A stretch of 39,698 nucleotides of DNA, taken from assembly GCA_902781945.1 (NCBI GenBank), contig CACZLE010000020.1, forward strand, positions 1 to 39,698, given 5' to 3'. Of the stretch, positions 23,565-32,254 are shown one piece after another. How positions within the stretch are numbered: position 1 is the first letter of the stretch; the number at the start of each line of letters is the position of its first letter. Source of the stretch: an uncultured Eubacteriales bacterium (GTDB lineage: Bacteria > Bacillota > Clostridia > Christensenellales > Aristaeellaceae). The translations under genes and the position numbers were made by a program. Below the pieces are notes generated by a model. The model searched no databases, was not told where the DNA came from, and worked only from the letters and a program-made list of their open reading frames with translations.

Positions 23565-25151
23565 TCAGTTTTTTTCTGTTTCCTCCACCATGACCTGATA
23601 GGGAACGCCGTCGAAGGTGACGGTTTCGGGGAAGGGATGATCCACGGCTTCGGGATACAGGCTGATGCCGGAATTGGCGAAATCCGTCCAGGACATGACG
23701 CCGTATTCCGCGGGATCAAAATCCCCCACATGGCTGTCGCCGTAATCAGAGACGGTCACGCCGAAGGTGATTTCCAGCTTGCCGGTGTAACCAGACTGAT
23801 CCGTCACCAGCAGGGCGACGCTGCCCTGCACGCCGGTCAGGCGGTCCTGCCCATCCAGGGTCACGGTCACGTCGGTATCCCCCAGGGCCAGCTGATCCAT
23901 GCCGCTCACGATCTGGCTGGTCACAGTGGCGCCATAGGACATATACAGGCCTTCCATATACTTATTGTAATCATAGATCATGCGATAGCTGCCGTCCGGA
24001 CGCACCTCCAGGACGGAAGCCTTGCCGTCCGCGTCCAGGATATCCTGGTACTTCTGGTTCATTTCGTCCCACATGGCCTCATAAGCGCCGTAAAGCTCGG
24101 GATTGTTGCTGGCAAAGATGGCGTTCAGGTCATCCTCCGTCAGCTCCTCGCCGGTCTTTTCCTCATAATAGCGCAGGAAGCATTCATTGTTCAGATAGCT
24201 GACATATTGCAGGCCGTTGGCCACCATATATTCGTCGTAGGTCTCATAATAGTCCACGCTGCCGTTGGCATGGATCATGGCCGCGCCGGAATGATAATTT
24301 TCCTGCAGGGGCTGCACCAGCTCCGCGTACAGCGCGTCGGAGATCCGGGTGTACTTGTCATAGGCGTCCTGATCGACGCCGTTTTCGCCGCCCCACAGGA
24401 TCTCATAGAAGTTTTCGGGCATCTTTTCGCCGATGACCTTCTGATAATAGACGGCGAAGGTGGCGTCATAATCTTCGTAGTTGATATCCACATAGCCGGG
24501 CTCCGCGTCATCCGGCGCTTCCTCGTCGGTGGGATACATCCAATCGTAATCCACGTAGAAATAGCGCTCCGCGGCCAGCTGGGCCGCCAGCGTGCCCGCC
24601 TGGTTGAGCAGTTCGGGAGCGTCGCCCGACCCCAGGCGGATGCGATAGGCGCGGCTGCCGTCCGCCTGACCGGACACCTCGATCTTATCCGCGAAGGCGC
24701 CCTCCGCCGCGCTCACCACGGCCCCGCCCAGGCCCGTCAGGGTGCGGCGCAGCAGAGTGTCGGAAATGACGGAATCGCTGGGATTATAGGCGCTGGTGCT
24801 GTATACGTAAGGGTTGTCCACCGGGTCGATGGAATAGGCGATATCGCCGTTGGCCACCACGGTGAAGCCGGAATCCCGGACGGTGCCGTCCGGCCAAGGG
24901 GTTTTGAGCTTGATGTCCATCAGGGAATTGAAGCCATCCTGCTTGAGCACCCCTTCCAGGGTCTTGAAGAGCATGCCGTTATAGGCAAACTCCGCCTGGG
25001 CGTCGATGGTCACGTTGTCGGTATCAAAAAGCAATTGCACCCCCGCCTGATATAGCGGGCGCAGCTTGCCCTCCGCCAGGGCGGAGAGGGCAAAGGCCAG
25101 GCACAGGATCAGCGCCAGGACAAGCGCAAGCAAACGGCGAATGTTTTTCAT
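23565..25151 (-). CDS. Large exported protein of unknown function
   Basis: A 528-residue protein with a signal peptide (about 27 residues, cut after SALA before EGKL). The mature protein is acidic and rich in Tyr, Asp and Glu. A beta-rich N-terminal part (YQAGVQLLFDTDNVTIDAQ) and a beta-rich part near 430-480 (TVTLDGQDRLTGVQGSVALL) flank a helical, Tyr-rich middle. This layout recalls LolA/LppX-type lipid-binding folds, but I see no firm match. There is no lipobox or anchor. The ATG at 25151 is chosen because AAGGAGA precedes it. A short hairpin GGCAGG/CCTGCC (25184-25200) lies in the leader. It may belong to the response of the divergently encoded two-component system; this is a guess from position. 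Confidence 0.72.
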   Translation of the reverse strand: MKNIRRLLALVLALILCLAFALSALAEGKLRPLYQAGVQLLFDTDNVTIDAQAEFAYNGMLFKTLEGVLKQDGFNSLMDIKLKTPWPDGTVRDSGFTVVANGDIAYSIDPVDNPYVYSTSAYNPSDSVISDTLLRRTLTGLGGAVVSAAEGAFADKIEVSGQADGSRAYRIRLGSGDAPELLNQAGTLAAQLAAERYFYVDYDWMYPTDEEAPDDAEPGYVDINYEDYDATFAVYYQKVIGEKMPENFYEILWGGENGVDQDAYDKYTRISDALYAELVQPLQENYHSGAAMIHANGSVDYYETYDEYMVANGLQYVSYLNNECFLRYYEEKTGEELTEDDLNAIFASNNPELYGAYEAMWDEMNQKYQDILDADGKASVLEVRPDGSYRMIYDYNKYMEGLYMSYGATVTSQIVSGMDQLALGDTDVTVTLDGQDRLTGVQGSVALLVTDQSGYTGKLEITFGVTVSDYGDSHVGDFDPAEYGVMSWTDFANSGISLYPEAVDHPFPETVTFDGVPYQVMVEETEKN

Positions 25152-25287
25152 AGGAAGCGTTCTCCTTTTCCAGTGTGATGCGCGGCAGGCAAATCCTGCC
25201 ATACAACATAATAACGCTTTATGCCCCGCATTTCATCCCCCTTTGAAAAAATTATTTATGAATTAATTGTAAACTTAAAAAAAAGCG

Positions 25288-25315
25288 TGCACATTCTATC
25301 ATTTTTTGTTATAAT
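25288..25315 (+). promoter_or_regulatory. Promoter of the first two-component system
   Basis: A perfect TATAAT (25310-25315) is preceded at 16 bases by TGCACA (25288-25293), a moderate -35. The surrounding DNA (25250-25320) is strikingly AT-rich. Confidence 0.65.
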
Positions 25316-25341
25316 ATGCGCAAATGAAAGGAGGCGCGCCC

Positions 25342-26016
25342 GTGTTTCAGATTTTGATCGTGGAAGACGATGTGAACGCCCGCAAGCTGATGGAGGCCGT
25401 CATATCCCAGTACGGCTATCAGCCCATCGTAGCCCGCGACGCCATGGAAGGCGCCAAGCTGATGGAAAGCCGCCACATCGATCTGATCGTCCTGGATGTG
25501 ATGCTGCCGCAGGTGGACGGCTTCGCCTTCACCCGCACCCTGCGGGAAAGCGGCAACGACGTGCCCATCCTGATGGTGACCGCCAAAGAAAGCCTGCAGG
25601 ACAAGCGGCTGGGCTTCCTGGCCGGGACGGACGACTATATGGTAAAGCCCGTGGACGAGGAAGAGCTGATGCTGCGCATCGCCGCGCTGCTGCGCCGCTC
25701 CCATATCGCGGCGGACAGAAAGCTGCAGATCGGCGCGACGGAGCTGAATTTCACCTCCCTGTCCATTGCCGTGAACGGCAAAAATGAATCGCTGCCCAAA
25801 AAAGAATTTTTGCTGCTGTTCAAGCTCCTGTCCAGCCCGGGGCGCATCTTCACCCGGCGGCAGCTGATGGACGAAATCTGGGATCTGGACACCGAATCGG
25901 ACGAGCGCACGGTGGACGTGCACATCAACCGGCTGCGGGACCGTTTCCGGGACAGCAAGGATTTTGAGATCCAGACCGTGCGCGGCCTGGGCTACAAGGC
26001 CATACTGCTGCGATGA
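25342..26016 (+). CDS. OmpR-family response regulator
   Basis: A 224-residue regulator. The receiver domain (1-115) has acidic pocket E8/D9, phospho-acceptor D52 in VLDVMLP, T in MVTAKE and K near 102 in MVKPVDE. The C-terminal OmpR/PhoB winged helix (about 125-224) ends in the typical wing TVRGLGYKA. A GTG start at 25342 is chosen because AAAGGAGG lies 7 bases upstream; the in-frame ATG at 25324 precedes that site. It overlaps the kinase gene by ATGA, so the two are a cognate pair. Targets are unknown; the divergent exported protein gene is one candidate. Confidence 0.93.
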   Translation: MFQILIVEDDVNARKLMEAVISQYGYQPIVARDAMEGAKLMESRHIDLIVLDVMLPQVDGFAFTRTLRESGNDVPILMVTAKESLQDKRLGFLAGTDDYMVKPVDEEELMLRIAALLRRSHIAADRKLQIGATELNFTSLSIAVNGKNESLPKKEFLLLFKLLSSPGRIFTRRQLMDEIWDLDTESDERTVDVHINRLRDRFRDSKDFEIQTVRGLGYKAILLR

Positions 26017-27044
26017 GAAAGCACCGTTCCTTATACGCCAGGCTGATCCTCTATTCCTTTTGCATCCTGGTGGCCAGCAATTTTCTTGCCGGTCTTTCCC
26101 TGATGCTGCTCCATGCCCTGGGCGTGGTGCGCACAGGCATCCCCCGGCAGGTGCTCTCCACCGCCTGGGCCCTGGTGCTGGCAGTATTCATTGGCCTTTT
26201 TCTCTCCGCCTGGCTGGGCAAAAAATACCTGAGCCCCATCACCCGCCTCATCGACGCCACAGCCCAGGTGGCCAAGGGCGATTTTTCCGTGCGGCTGGAG
26301 GTGGAGAACAGCGGCGATGAAGTGAACAGCCTGATGCGGTCCTTCAACAGCATGACCCAGCAATTGGGCAGCATGGAGATCTTCCGCAGCGATTTTATCA
26401 ACAATTTTTCCCATGAGTTCCGCACGCCCATCGTGTCCATCCGGGGCTTCGCCCGGCAGCTTCTGCGGGACGACCTGACAGAGGAACAGCGCAGGGAATA
26501 TGCCACCATCATCGCGGCGGAATCGGAAAGGCTATCCAACCTGGCCACCAACATTCTGCGGCTCAGCAGTCTGGAAAACCGGGAGATATTGACGGACCTG
26601 ACCACCTTCCGGCTGGACGAGCAGCTGCGCACCAGCATCCTTCTGCTGGAAAAGGCCTGGGAGGCCAAGCAATTGCAGCTGAATGTGGAGCTTGAGGACA
26701 TGGACTGGCTGGGAAACGCCGATCTTTTGTCCCAGGTGTGGCTGAACCTGATCGGCAACGCCATCAAATTCACCCCGGAAAACGGCCAGGTGACCGTGAC
26801 GCTGCGCAGGGAAAATGGCTGCGCCGTGGTGTGCATCGCGGATACGGGCATCGGCATGGACGAAAACGCCCGGGAGCATGTGTTTGACAAGTTTTTCCAG
26901 GCGGACCCCTCCCATCACTTTGAGGGCAACGGCCTGGGCATGGCGCTGGTGAAGCGCATCGTGGAGCTGAGTCACGGCAAGATCCAATGTCAAAGCGCCG
27001 TCGGGCAGGGCACCACGTTCACGGTAACGCTGGCGGCCATGTAA
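26013..27044 (+). CDS. HAMP-containing sensor histidine kinase
   Basis: A 343-residue membrane kinase with two helices (about 10-34 and 47-69) and an outer loop of only about 12 residues, so there is no real extracellular sensor. A HAMP domain (about 66-120) is followed by HisKA with H134 in NFSHEFRTPI and HATPase_c with the N box (NLIGNAIKFTPENG), G1 box (DTGIGM) and F/G2 boxes (FDKFFQ, HFEGNGLGMALVKRI). The tiny loop suggests sensing within the membrane or through a partner, as in the BceS-like or LiaS-like kinases. Start overlaps the regulator stop (ATGA). Confidence 0.93.
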   Translation: MRKHRSLYARLILYSFCILVASNFLAGLSLMLLHALGVVRTGIPRQVLSTAWALVLAVFIGLFLSAWLGKKYLSPITRLIDATAQVAKGDFSVRLEVENSGDEVNSLMRSFNSMTQQLGSMEIFRSDFINNFSHEFRTPIVSIRGFARQLLRDDLTEEQRREYATIIAAESERLSNLATNILRLSSLENREILTDLTTFRLDEQLRTSILLLEKAWEAKQLQLNVELEDMDWLGNADLLSQVWLNLIGNAIKFTPENGQVTVTLRRENGCAVVCIADTGIGMDENAREHVFDKFFQADPSHHFEGNGLGMALVKRIVELSHGKIQCQSAVGQGTTFTVTLAAM

Positions 27045-27073
27045 AAAATCCTCCGGATATGGAGGATTTTTTT
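27043..27073. terminator. Bidirectional terminator
   Basis: AAAAAATCCTCC (27043-27054) pairs with GGAGGATTTTTT (27061-27072) over a 6-base loop, between the kinase gene and the convergent aro operon. Confidence 0.92.
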
Positions 27074-27075
27074 GA

Positions 27076-27822
27076 TTACTGAAAATGTTTTCTGAAAAGA
27101 GCGACGACATTTTGGGCGCGCTCCCCGGCGTCGCGGCCCTCCACAGCGTAATCCCGGCAGGCCGCGTACAGCGGTCCGCGGGTCTCCCACAGGGCGCGGA
27201 GCTTCTGGGGCGTATCGGACAGGGGGCGCTCCGGGGTGATCTCCAGCTCTTCCAGGGGGCGCAGGATGTGGAACACCACCCCATGCTGACGCAGCATCTC
27301 CATGTTCCGGGGCCGGGTGACCACGCCGCCGCCGGTGGCGATGACGCAGCCCGTGTTTGCGGCGGCCTCCCCCACGGTCTCCGTCTCCAGATCGCGGAAA
27401 GCCGCTTCGCCGTATCTGCGGATGTATTCGCCGCAGGAGATTCCGGCACGTTCCTCAATCTTTACGTCCGTATTGATCAGCGGACGGCCCAGCGTCCGGG
27501 CCACCTGCTCCCCCACGGTGGATTTTCCGCAGCCCGGCATGCCGATGAGGACGATATTGGCCCGAAGCTGCCGCTGCCAGGCCTTGGAATGGGCCATGAG
27601 CAGGCGGAACAATTCCTGCGCCCTTTCCCCATGCTCGGGACCGGCCTGCTCGCTCACCCGCTGCAAAAGCTGCTGCTCCCGATCCGGCACATAGACCGGC
27701 AGACCATGCTGCCGCTTGTATTCCCCAATCTTCGCCGCCGTGTCCATGCGATGCAGATACAGCGCCACCAACTGCGCATCGATCTCGTCCATCTCCTTGC
27801 GGAGATCCGTCAAATCCGTCAT
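27076..27822 (-). CDS. aroK: Chorismate mutase - shikimate kinase fusion
   Basis: A 248-residue bifunctional enzyme. Residues 1-85 are an AroQ-type chorismate mutase (LRKEMDEIDAQLVALYLHR, then KIGEYKRQHGLPVYVPDRE) converting chorismate to prephenate. Residues 88-248 are shikimate kinase with Walker A G94-x4-GK100-S, D119 in NTDVKIEE, R143 in FRDLE, GGG 164-166 and the lid RPLSD. The two reactions lie on either side of the chorismate synthase encoded just upstream, which makes the fusion a sensible pathway pairing. AAAGGA precedes the ATG. Third and last gene of the aro operon, with a shared terminator. Confidence 0.93.
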   Translation of the reverse strand: MTDLTDLRKEMDEIDAQLVALYLHRMDTAAKIGEYKRQHGLPVYVPDREQQLLQRVSEQAGPEHGERAQELFRLLMAHSKAWQRQLRANIVLIGMPGCGKSTVGEQVARTLGRPLINTDVKIEERAGISCGEYIRRYGEAAFRDLETETVGEAAANTGCVIATGGGVVTRPRNMEMLRQHGVVFHILRPLEELEITPERPLSDTPQKLRALWETRGPLYAACRDYAVEGRDAGERAQNVVALFRKHFQ

Positions 27823-27835
27823 TTTCGTTCTTCCT

Positions 27836-28906
27836 TTACAGCAATTGATCCATGAGCACCAGCGCCGTCATGGCCTCCACGATGGGCGCGGCCCGCAGGA
27901 CCACGCAGGGGTCGTGACGCCCGGTGATCGTCAGCTCCGCGTCCTCGCGGCGGCTCAGGCTGACGCTTTTCTGGGGCAGGGCGATGGAGGGCGTGGGCTT
28001 GAAGGCCGCCCGCAGGATCAGGGGCATGCCGGTGGTCATGCCGCCCAGCAGCCCGCCCGCGTGATTCGTTTCGGTGACGACGCGGCCATTCTGTATCCGA
28101 TAGGGGTCGTTATGCTCCGAGCCCCGCATGCCAGCCGCCCCGAACCCGCTGCCAAAGTCCACGCCCTTGACGGCGGGAATGGCGAAGAGGGCCGCGGCAA
28201 GGCTGCTCTCCAGACCCTCGAACAGGGGGCCGCCCAGCCCCACGGGCAGGCCGACGGCGGCGCATTCCACGATGCCGCCCAGGGAATCCCCCGCCCGGCG
28301 AACCGCGTCCACCGCCTCCAGCATGGCGGTCCCGGTTTTTTCGTTGAGCACGGGAATTTCGTGGCGCAGGATCCGATCAAAGTCATGGGCGCATACGCTC
28401 ACGGGATCGAAAGGATCGTCCGCTATCCCGCCGATAGCGGCGATGTGCGCGCCCGCGCGGACCCCGCGCTTTGCCAGCCATTGCAGGGCGATGCCCCCGG
28501 CCACGCACACCGGGGCCGTCATCCGGGCGGAAAAGGGGCCGCCGCCGCGAATGTCATAGTCCGCGCCGTACCGCATGATCGCGGGATAATCCGCGTGGGA
28601 GGGCCGGGGCACGTCCCGGAAGGGGGCGTAATCCCGGCTGCGGGTGTCCCGGTTAGGGATCTCCGCCCGGAGCGGCTCGCCGGTGGTGATCCCATTCGAC
28701 AGACCGCAAAGAAATTCCGGAATATCTGCCTCCCTGCGGGCGGTAGTATGGCTGCTTTGTCCCGGGGCGCGGCGGGCCAGGAAAGCCTGCAGGGCCTGCG
28801 TATCCACCGGGAAGCCGGCGGGCAGACCTGTCATCACCAGGCCCACCGCGGAACCATGGGGATGGCCATAGACCGTGACCGTCAGTTTTTTTCCTTTATA
28901 TTCCAT
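27836..28906 (-). CDS. aroC: Chorismate synthase
   Basis: Converts 5-enolpyruvylshikimate 3-phosphate to chorismate with reduced FMN. The 356-residue length fits. Signatures are RPSHADYPAIMRYGADYDIRG followed by GGPFSARMTA, and late REDAELTITGRHDPC with its conserved His-Asp-Pro. The first signature, usually G-E-S-H-G, reads GHPHGSAVG here, so the conserved His is kept but the preceding two residues differ. The ATG at 28906 is chosen because GGAGAA precedes it and MEYKGKKLTVTVYG is the first strand; it overlaps the aroA end by 11 bases, consistent with one operon. Confidence 0.94.
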   Translation of the reverse strand: MEYKGKKLTVTVYGHPHGSAVGLVMTGLPAGFPVDTQALQAFLARRAPGQSSHTTARREADIPEFLCGLSNGITTGEPLRAEIPNRDTRSRDYAPFRDVPRPSHADYPAIMRYGADYDIRGGGPFSARMTAPVCVAGGIALQWLAKRGVRAGAHIAAIGGIADDPFDPVSVCAHDFDRILRHEIPVLNEKTGTAMLEAVDAVRRAGDSLGGIVECAAVGLPVGLGGPLFEGLESSLAAALFAIPAVKGVDFGSGFGAAGMRGSEHNDPYRIQNGRVVTETNHAGGLLGGMTTGMPLILRAAFKPTPSIALPQKSVSLSRREDAELTITGRHDPCVVLRAAPIVEAMTALVLMDQLL

Positions 28907-30164
28907 CGTCCGTATTCTCCCAATGTCCGCCCAGCGCCGCAAACTGGCTGAAAAAGCCCGGATAGGATTTATCCGCCGCCTCCGCGCCCAGAATAGTGAC
29001 CGGGCCCTCCGCCGCCGTGGCGGCCACCGCCGCCGCCATGACGACGCGATGATCGCGGCAGCCATCCACCGTGCCGCCCCGGAAGCCGCCGCGCCCCCGG
29101 ATGGTCAGCGTATTGTCCTCCGCCTCGGCCTCCACAGCCAGCCCGTGGAGTAATTGCAGAATAGCCGCGACCCGGTCCGATTCCTTATAGCGCAGGCGGC
29201 TGATCCGCCGGATGCGGGTCTGTCCCTGCGCCATGCCCGCCACCACGGCCAGAACCGGAACCAGATCGGGGATATCCTCCGCGTCGAATTCGATGCCGCG
29301 CAGGGCTCCCCGACGGACGAAAACACCGTCCTCCCGCCATTGCGCCTCCGCGCCGAAGGCTTGCAGCAGGTCCACGACGGCGCGGTCTCCCTGGCGGGAA
29401 TCCCGGCGCAGGGGGCCGCAGAGCACCCCCGTCTCGCTGAGGGCCCCGGCGGCCAGCCAAAAGGCCGCCGCCGACCAATCCCCCTCCAGCGTCAGGCTGC
29501 CGGGACTGATATAACGCTGATTCCCCGGAACGGCGAAATCCTTACCAATCCTGATTCCAAAGCATTTCAGCGTGTCCAAGGTCAATTCCACATAGGGCCG
29601 GGAGGCCAGGGGGCCTTCAATCATGACGCGGCTGTCGCCGGGCAATAGCGGCAGAGCCAGCAGCAGGCCGGTGACGAACTGGGAGGACACGTTGCCCGCA
29701 ATGCAATACTCCCCCGGGAGCAATTGTCCCCGGCAGGAAAGCGGAAAGCGTCCCTGGGCCGACAGCGCGGCCCCATGGGCCCGCATCGCTTCATACAAGG
29801 GAGATAAAGGCCGGGAGGCCAGCCGCCCCTGGCCGGTAAAATCGCAGTTGGCGTTCAGCGCGGCGGCCACCGGCAGCATAAAGCGCAGGGTGGAGCCGCT
29901 TTCTCCGCAGTCCAGCAGCCTGTTCTTTTGGAGGTTTTGGATGGGAGAAACGCAAAAGGCGTCCTTTTGTATTTTGATCTCTGCCCCCAGCGCCCGCAGA
30001 CAGCGGAGGGTGGCCTCGATATCCTGGGACAGGGCTGCGCCCCGCAGCTCCGTGGGCCCATCCGCCAGGGCAGCGCAGATCAGCGCCCGGTGGGTCTGGG
30101 ATTTGGAGGCGATGACAGGAGAGACCCGGCCCGCCAGTTTTCCCGGGAAAATCCGCGCGTTCAC
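28896..30164 (-). CDS. aroA: 3-phosphoshikimate 1-carboxyvinyltransferase (EPSP synthase)
   Basis: Condenses shikimate 3-phosphate with PEP in the shikimate pathway. The 422-residue protein shows IASKSQTHRALICAALADG (substrate phosphate site), GESGSTLRFMLPVAA, SSQFVTGLLLALPLL, the catalytic Asp in DIPDLVPVLAV, RYKESDRVAA and DHRVVMAA near the end. The start is a GTG at 30164 with GGGAGG 9 bases upstream; an ATG two bases upstream is followed at once by TGA. First gene of aroA-aroC-(mutase/kinase). Earlier pathway genes are not in the window. Confidence 0.95.
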   Translation of the reverse strand: MNARIFPGKLAGRVSPVIASKSQTHRALICAALADGPTELRGAALSQDIEATLRCLRALGAEIKIQKDAFCVSPIQNLQKNRLLDCGESGSTLRFMLPVAAALNANCDFTGQGRLASRPLSPLYEAMRAHGAALSAQGRFPLSCRGQLLPGEYCIAGNVSSQFVTGLLLALPLLPGDSRVMIEGPLASRPYVELTLDTLKCFGIRIGKDFAVPGNQRYISPGSLTLEGDWSAAAFWLAAGALSETGVLCGPLRRDSRQGDRAVVDLLQAFGAEAQWREDGVFVRRGALRGIEFDAEDIPDLVPVLAVVAGMAQGQTRIRRISRLRYKESDRVAAILQLLHGLAVEAEAEDNTLTIRGRGGFRGGTVDGCRDHRVVMAAAVAATAAEGPVTILGAEAADKSYPGFFSQFAALGGHWENTDDGI

Positions 30165-30188
30165 ATCCTGTCACCTCCCTGCCGTATC

Positions 30189-30217
30189 AGTGTAACATCA
30201 AATAAAACAAAAGACAA
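30189..30217 (-). promoter_or_regulatory. Promoter of the aro operon
   Basis: On the minus strand TTGTCT (30212-30217) and TACACT (30189-30194) are separated by 17 bases with an extended TGT. The leader is only about 20 bases, which leaves no room for a T-box or leader-peptide attenuator. Confidence 0.75.
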
Positions 30218-30287
30218 GGGCGCATTTGGGCAGGATTTCATGGGGAAACACAGAATATTTAAAAGATCGAAGTCATTGGAGGTACCT

Positions 30288-30965
30288 ATGCGCATTTTGC
30301 TTGTGGAGGACGAAAAGCCCCTGTCCTCGGCCATCTGCCAGATGCTGAAAAAGGAACAGTTTTCCGTGGACCCGGTGTATACCGGCACGGACGGGCTGGA
30401 TTACGCCCTGAGCGATATATACGACGCGGTGATACTGGACGTGATGCTGCCCGGCATGGACGGCTTTCACGTGCTGGAGCAGATGCGAAGGAAGGGCATC
30501 AAGACCCCGGTGTGCATGCTGACGGCCCGCTCGGGCCTGGAGGATCGGGTGCGGGGGCTGGAAAGCGGGGCGGACTATTATCTGCCCAAGCCCTTCCAGA
30601 TGGCCGAGCTGGTGGCCTGCGTGCGGGCCATCACCCGGCGCAAGGAGGACGCGCCCGTGATGTCGCTGGGCTTTGGCGACATTGAGTTGGGCCAGGACGC
30701 CCGGCTGATCTGCAAAAAAACCGGCCAGGAAGTGAAGCTGGGGGCCAAGGAATACCAGCTGATGGAGCTCTTTTTGCGCAACAGCGGCCAGACCCTGCCC
30801 AAGGAGACCCTCTATGACCGGGTGTGGGGCTATGACAGCGAGGCGGACGTCAGCGCGGTGGAGGTGTATCTTTCCTTCCTGCGCAAAAAGCTGACCTTTA
30901 TCGGCTCCGCCGTCAAGATCAAGGCCACCCGCGGCATCGGCTATGCCCTGGAGGAAAACCCATGA
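30288..30965 (+). CDS. OmpR-family response regulator
   Basis: A 225-residue regulator. The receiver has E7/D8, phospho-acceptor D51 in ILDVMLPGMDGF, the Thr of MLTARSG and K near 101 in YYLPKPFQ. The winged-helix output domain (about 125-225) ends KATRGIGYALEE. The ATG at 30288 follows GGAGG by 5 bases; frames extending further upstream run antisense through aroA and are not real. Start and stop overlap with the kinase gene (ATGA). Closest in style to the CiaR/QseB-like or ArlR-like regulators; targets unknown. Confidence 0.93.
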   Translation: MRILLVEDEKPLSSAICQMLKKEQFSVDPVYTGTDGLDYALSDIYDAVILDVMLPGMDGFHVLEQMRRKGIKTPVCMLTARSGLEDRVRGLESGADYYLPKPFQMAELVACVRAITRRKEDAPVMSLGFGDIELGQDARLICKKTGQEVKLGAKEYQLMELFLRNSGQTLPKETLYDRVWGYDSEADVSAVEVYLSFLRKKLTFIGSAVKIKATRGIGYALEENP

Positions 30966-32248
30966 TCAAAAGACTGCAAAGGCGCATGATCCTGGTGGTG
31001 CTGTGCGGGCTGCTGCTGGCCTCCGCCGGGATGGTGGCCGCCATCAACTGGATCAACTGGAACAGCCTGGAGACCCAGGCCCACGGCATATTGGACCTGC
31101 TGGCGGAAAACGACGGACAGCGGCCCTTGACGCTGGACATGGAGCGCAAGGATTTTGACGGCCAGGAGCCGCCCGCGCCCCTGGATGAGGAGCGGGACCG
31201 GAACGCCTTTTTCCGGGATCGCAAAAACCGGGGCGATCTGCGCAGCGCCACCAGCCTGTCCAGCTATTTTACGGCGGAGCTGGATGAAAACGGCGCGGTG
31301 TGCGCCTGGTTCAGCGACCGGGCGGAGCTGTATACCGACGAGGGGATCGCCGACCTGGCCGATCAGATCGTGTCCGCCGGGAAGGACAGCGGGCGCATCG
31401 ACACCCAGTTTTACCGCCTGGCTGATCGGGAAACGGGCAAGCTGCTGATCGTGGTGGATCAAAGCCTGGCCCTGCAGGATGCCCGGCGGGTGCTGCGGCT
31501 GACGCTGCTCCTGGCCGTGGCGGAGGACGCCCTATTGAGCCTGGGGGCCATCTGGCTGATCCGCCGCATGGTGAAGCCTGTGGACGAAGCCATGGAAAAG
31601 CAGAAGCAATTCGTTTGGGATGCCAGCCACGAGCTGAAAACGCCCCTGGCGGTGATCTCCGCCAACGCGGAGGTGCTGGAGAGCGAGGTGGGCCCCAGCA
31701 AGCCCCTGGAATACATTCAATCCGAGGTGCGGCGCACCGATCAGCTGGTGCAGAGCCTGCTGACCCTGGCCCGCATGGAAAAGGGCAGCGTGCAGGCCCA
31801 GCACGTTCCCTTTGACCTGAGCCACACGGTGCTCAGCGTGGCCCTGCCCTTTGAAAGCGCCATCTTTGAGGCGGGCAAGCAGCTGAATACCGAGGTGCCC
31901 GACGGCATCGCCTATACCGGCGACCCGGAAATGATCAAGCAGCTGTGCGTGATCCTGTTGAGCAACGCCCAGAAATACAGCGACGCCCATGGGATCATTA
32001 CCCTGTCCCTGGAGGCCAGGGGCGACAGGCGGATATTGAAGGTGCACAACACCGGCCCCGCCATCCCCGAGGAGGCGCAGCAAAAGATCTTTGACCGCTT
32101 TTACCGGGTGGACAGCAGCCATAACCGGGAGATCGAGGGCAACGGCCTGGGCCTGGCCATCGCCCAGAGCATCGTGAAGGAACACAAGGGCAAGATCGCC
32201 GTGGCCAGCCGGGAGGGCGAAGGGACGACGTTTACGGTGATGCTGTGA
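30962..32248 (+). CDS. Sensor histidine kinase with extracellular domain
   Basis: A 428-residue kinase. TM1 (about 9-29) and TM2 (about 178-200) enclose an extracellular domain of about 150 residues rich in Asp, Glu and Arg (DEERDRNAFFRDRKNRGDLR), which could sense cations or peptides. There is no clear HAMP; TM2 leads almost directly to HisKA with H223 in WDASHELKTPLAVI. HATPase_c has an N box (ILLSNAQKYSD), GPAIPEEAQQKIFDRFYRVD and GNGLGLAIAQSIV. Cognate to the regulator at 30288. CiaH-like or BaeS-like architecture; signal unknown. Confidence 0.92.
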   Translation: MIKRLQRRMILVVLCGLLLASAGMVAAINWINWNSLETQAHGILDLLAENDGQRPLTLDMERKDFDGQEPPAPLDEERDRNAFFRDRKNRGDLRSATSLSSYFTAELDENGAVCAWFSDRAELYTDEGIADLADQIVSAGKDSGRIDTQFYRLADRETGKLLIVVDQSLALQDARRVLRLTLLLAVAEDALLSLGAIWLIRRMVKPVDEAMEKQKQFVWDASHELKTPLAVISANAEVLESEVGPSKPLEYIQSEVRRTDQLVQSLLTLARMEKGSVQAQHVPFDLSHTVLSVALPFESAIFEAGKQLNTEVPDGIAYTGDPEMIKQLCVILLSNAQKYSDAHGIITLSLEARGDRRILKVHNTGPAIPEEAQQKIFDRFYRVDSSHNREIEGNGLGLAIAQSIVKEHKGKIAVASREGEGTTFTVML

Positions 32249-32254
32249 TAAAAA

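Noticed and set aside
25184..25200. Hairpin in the leader of the 528-residue exported protein as a riboswitch
   Set aside because: Single 6-bp stem with no conserved core or expression platform.
30166..30188. T-box or aromatic amino acid leader before aroA
   Set aside because: The predicted leader is only about 20 bases, too short for any such element.
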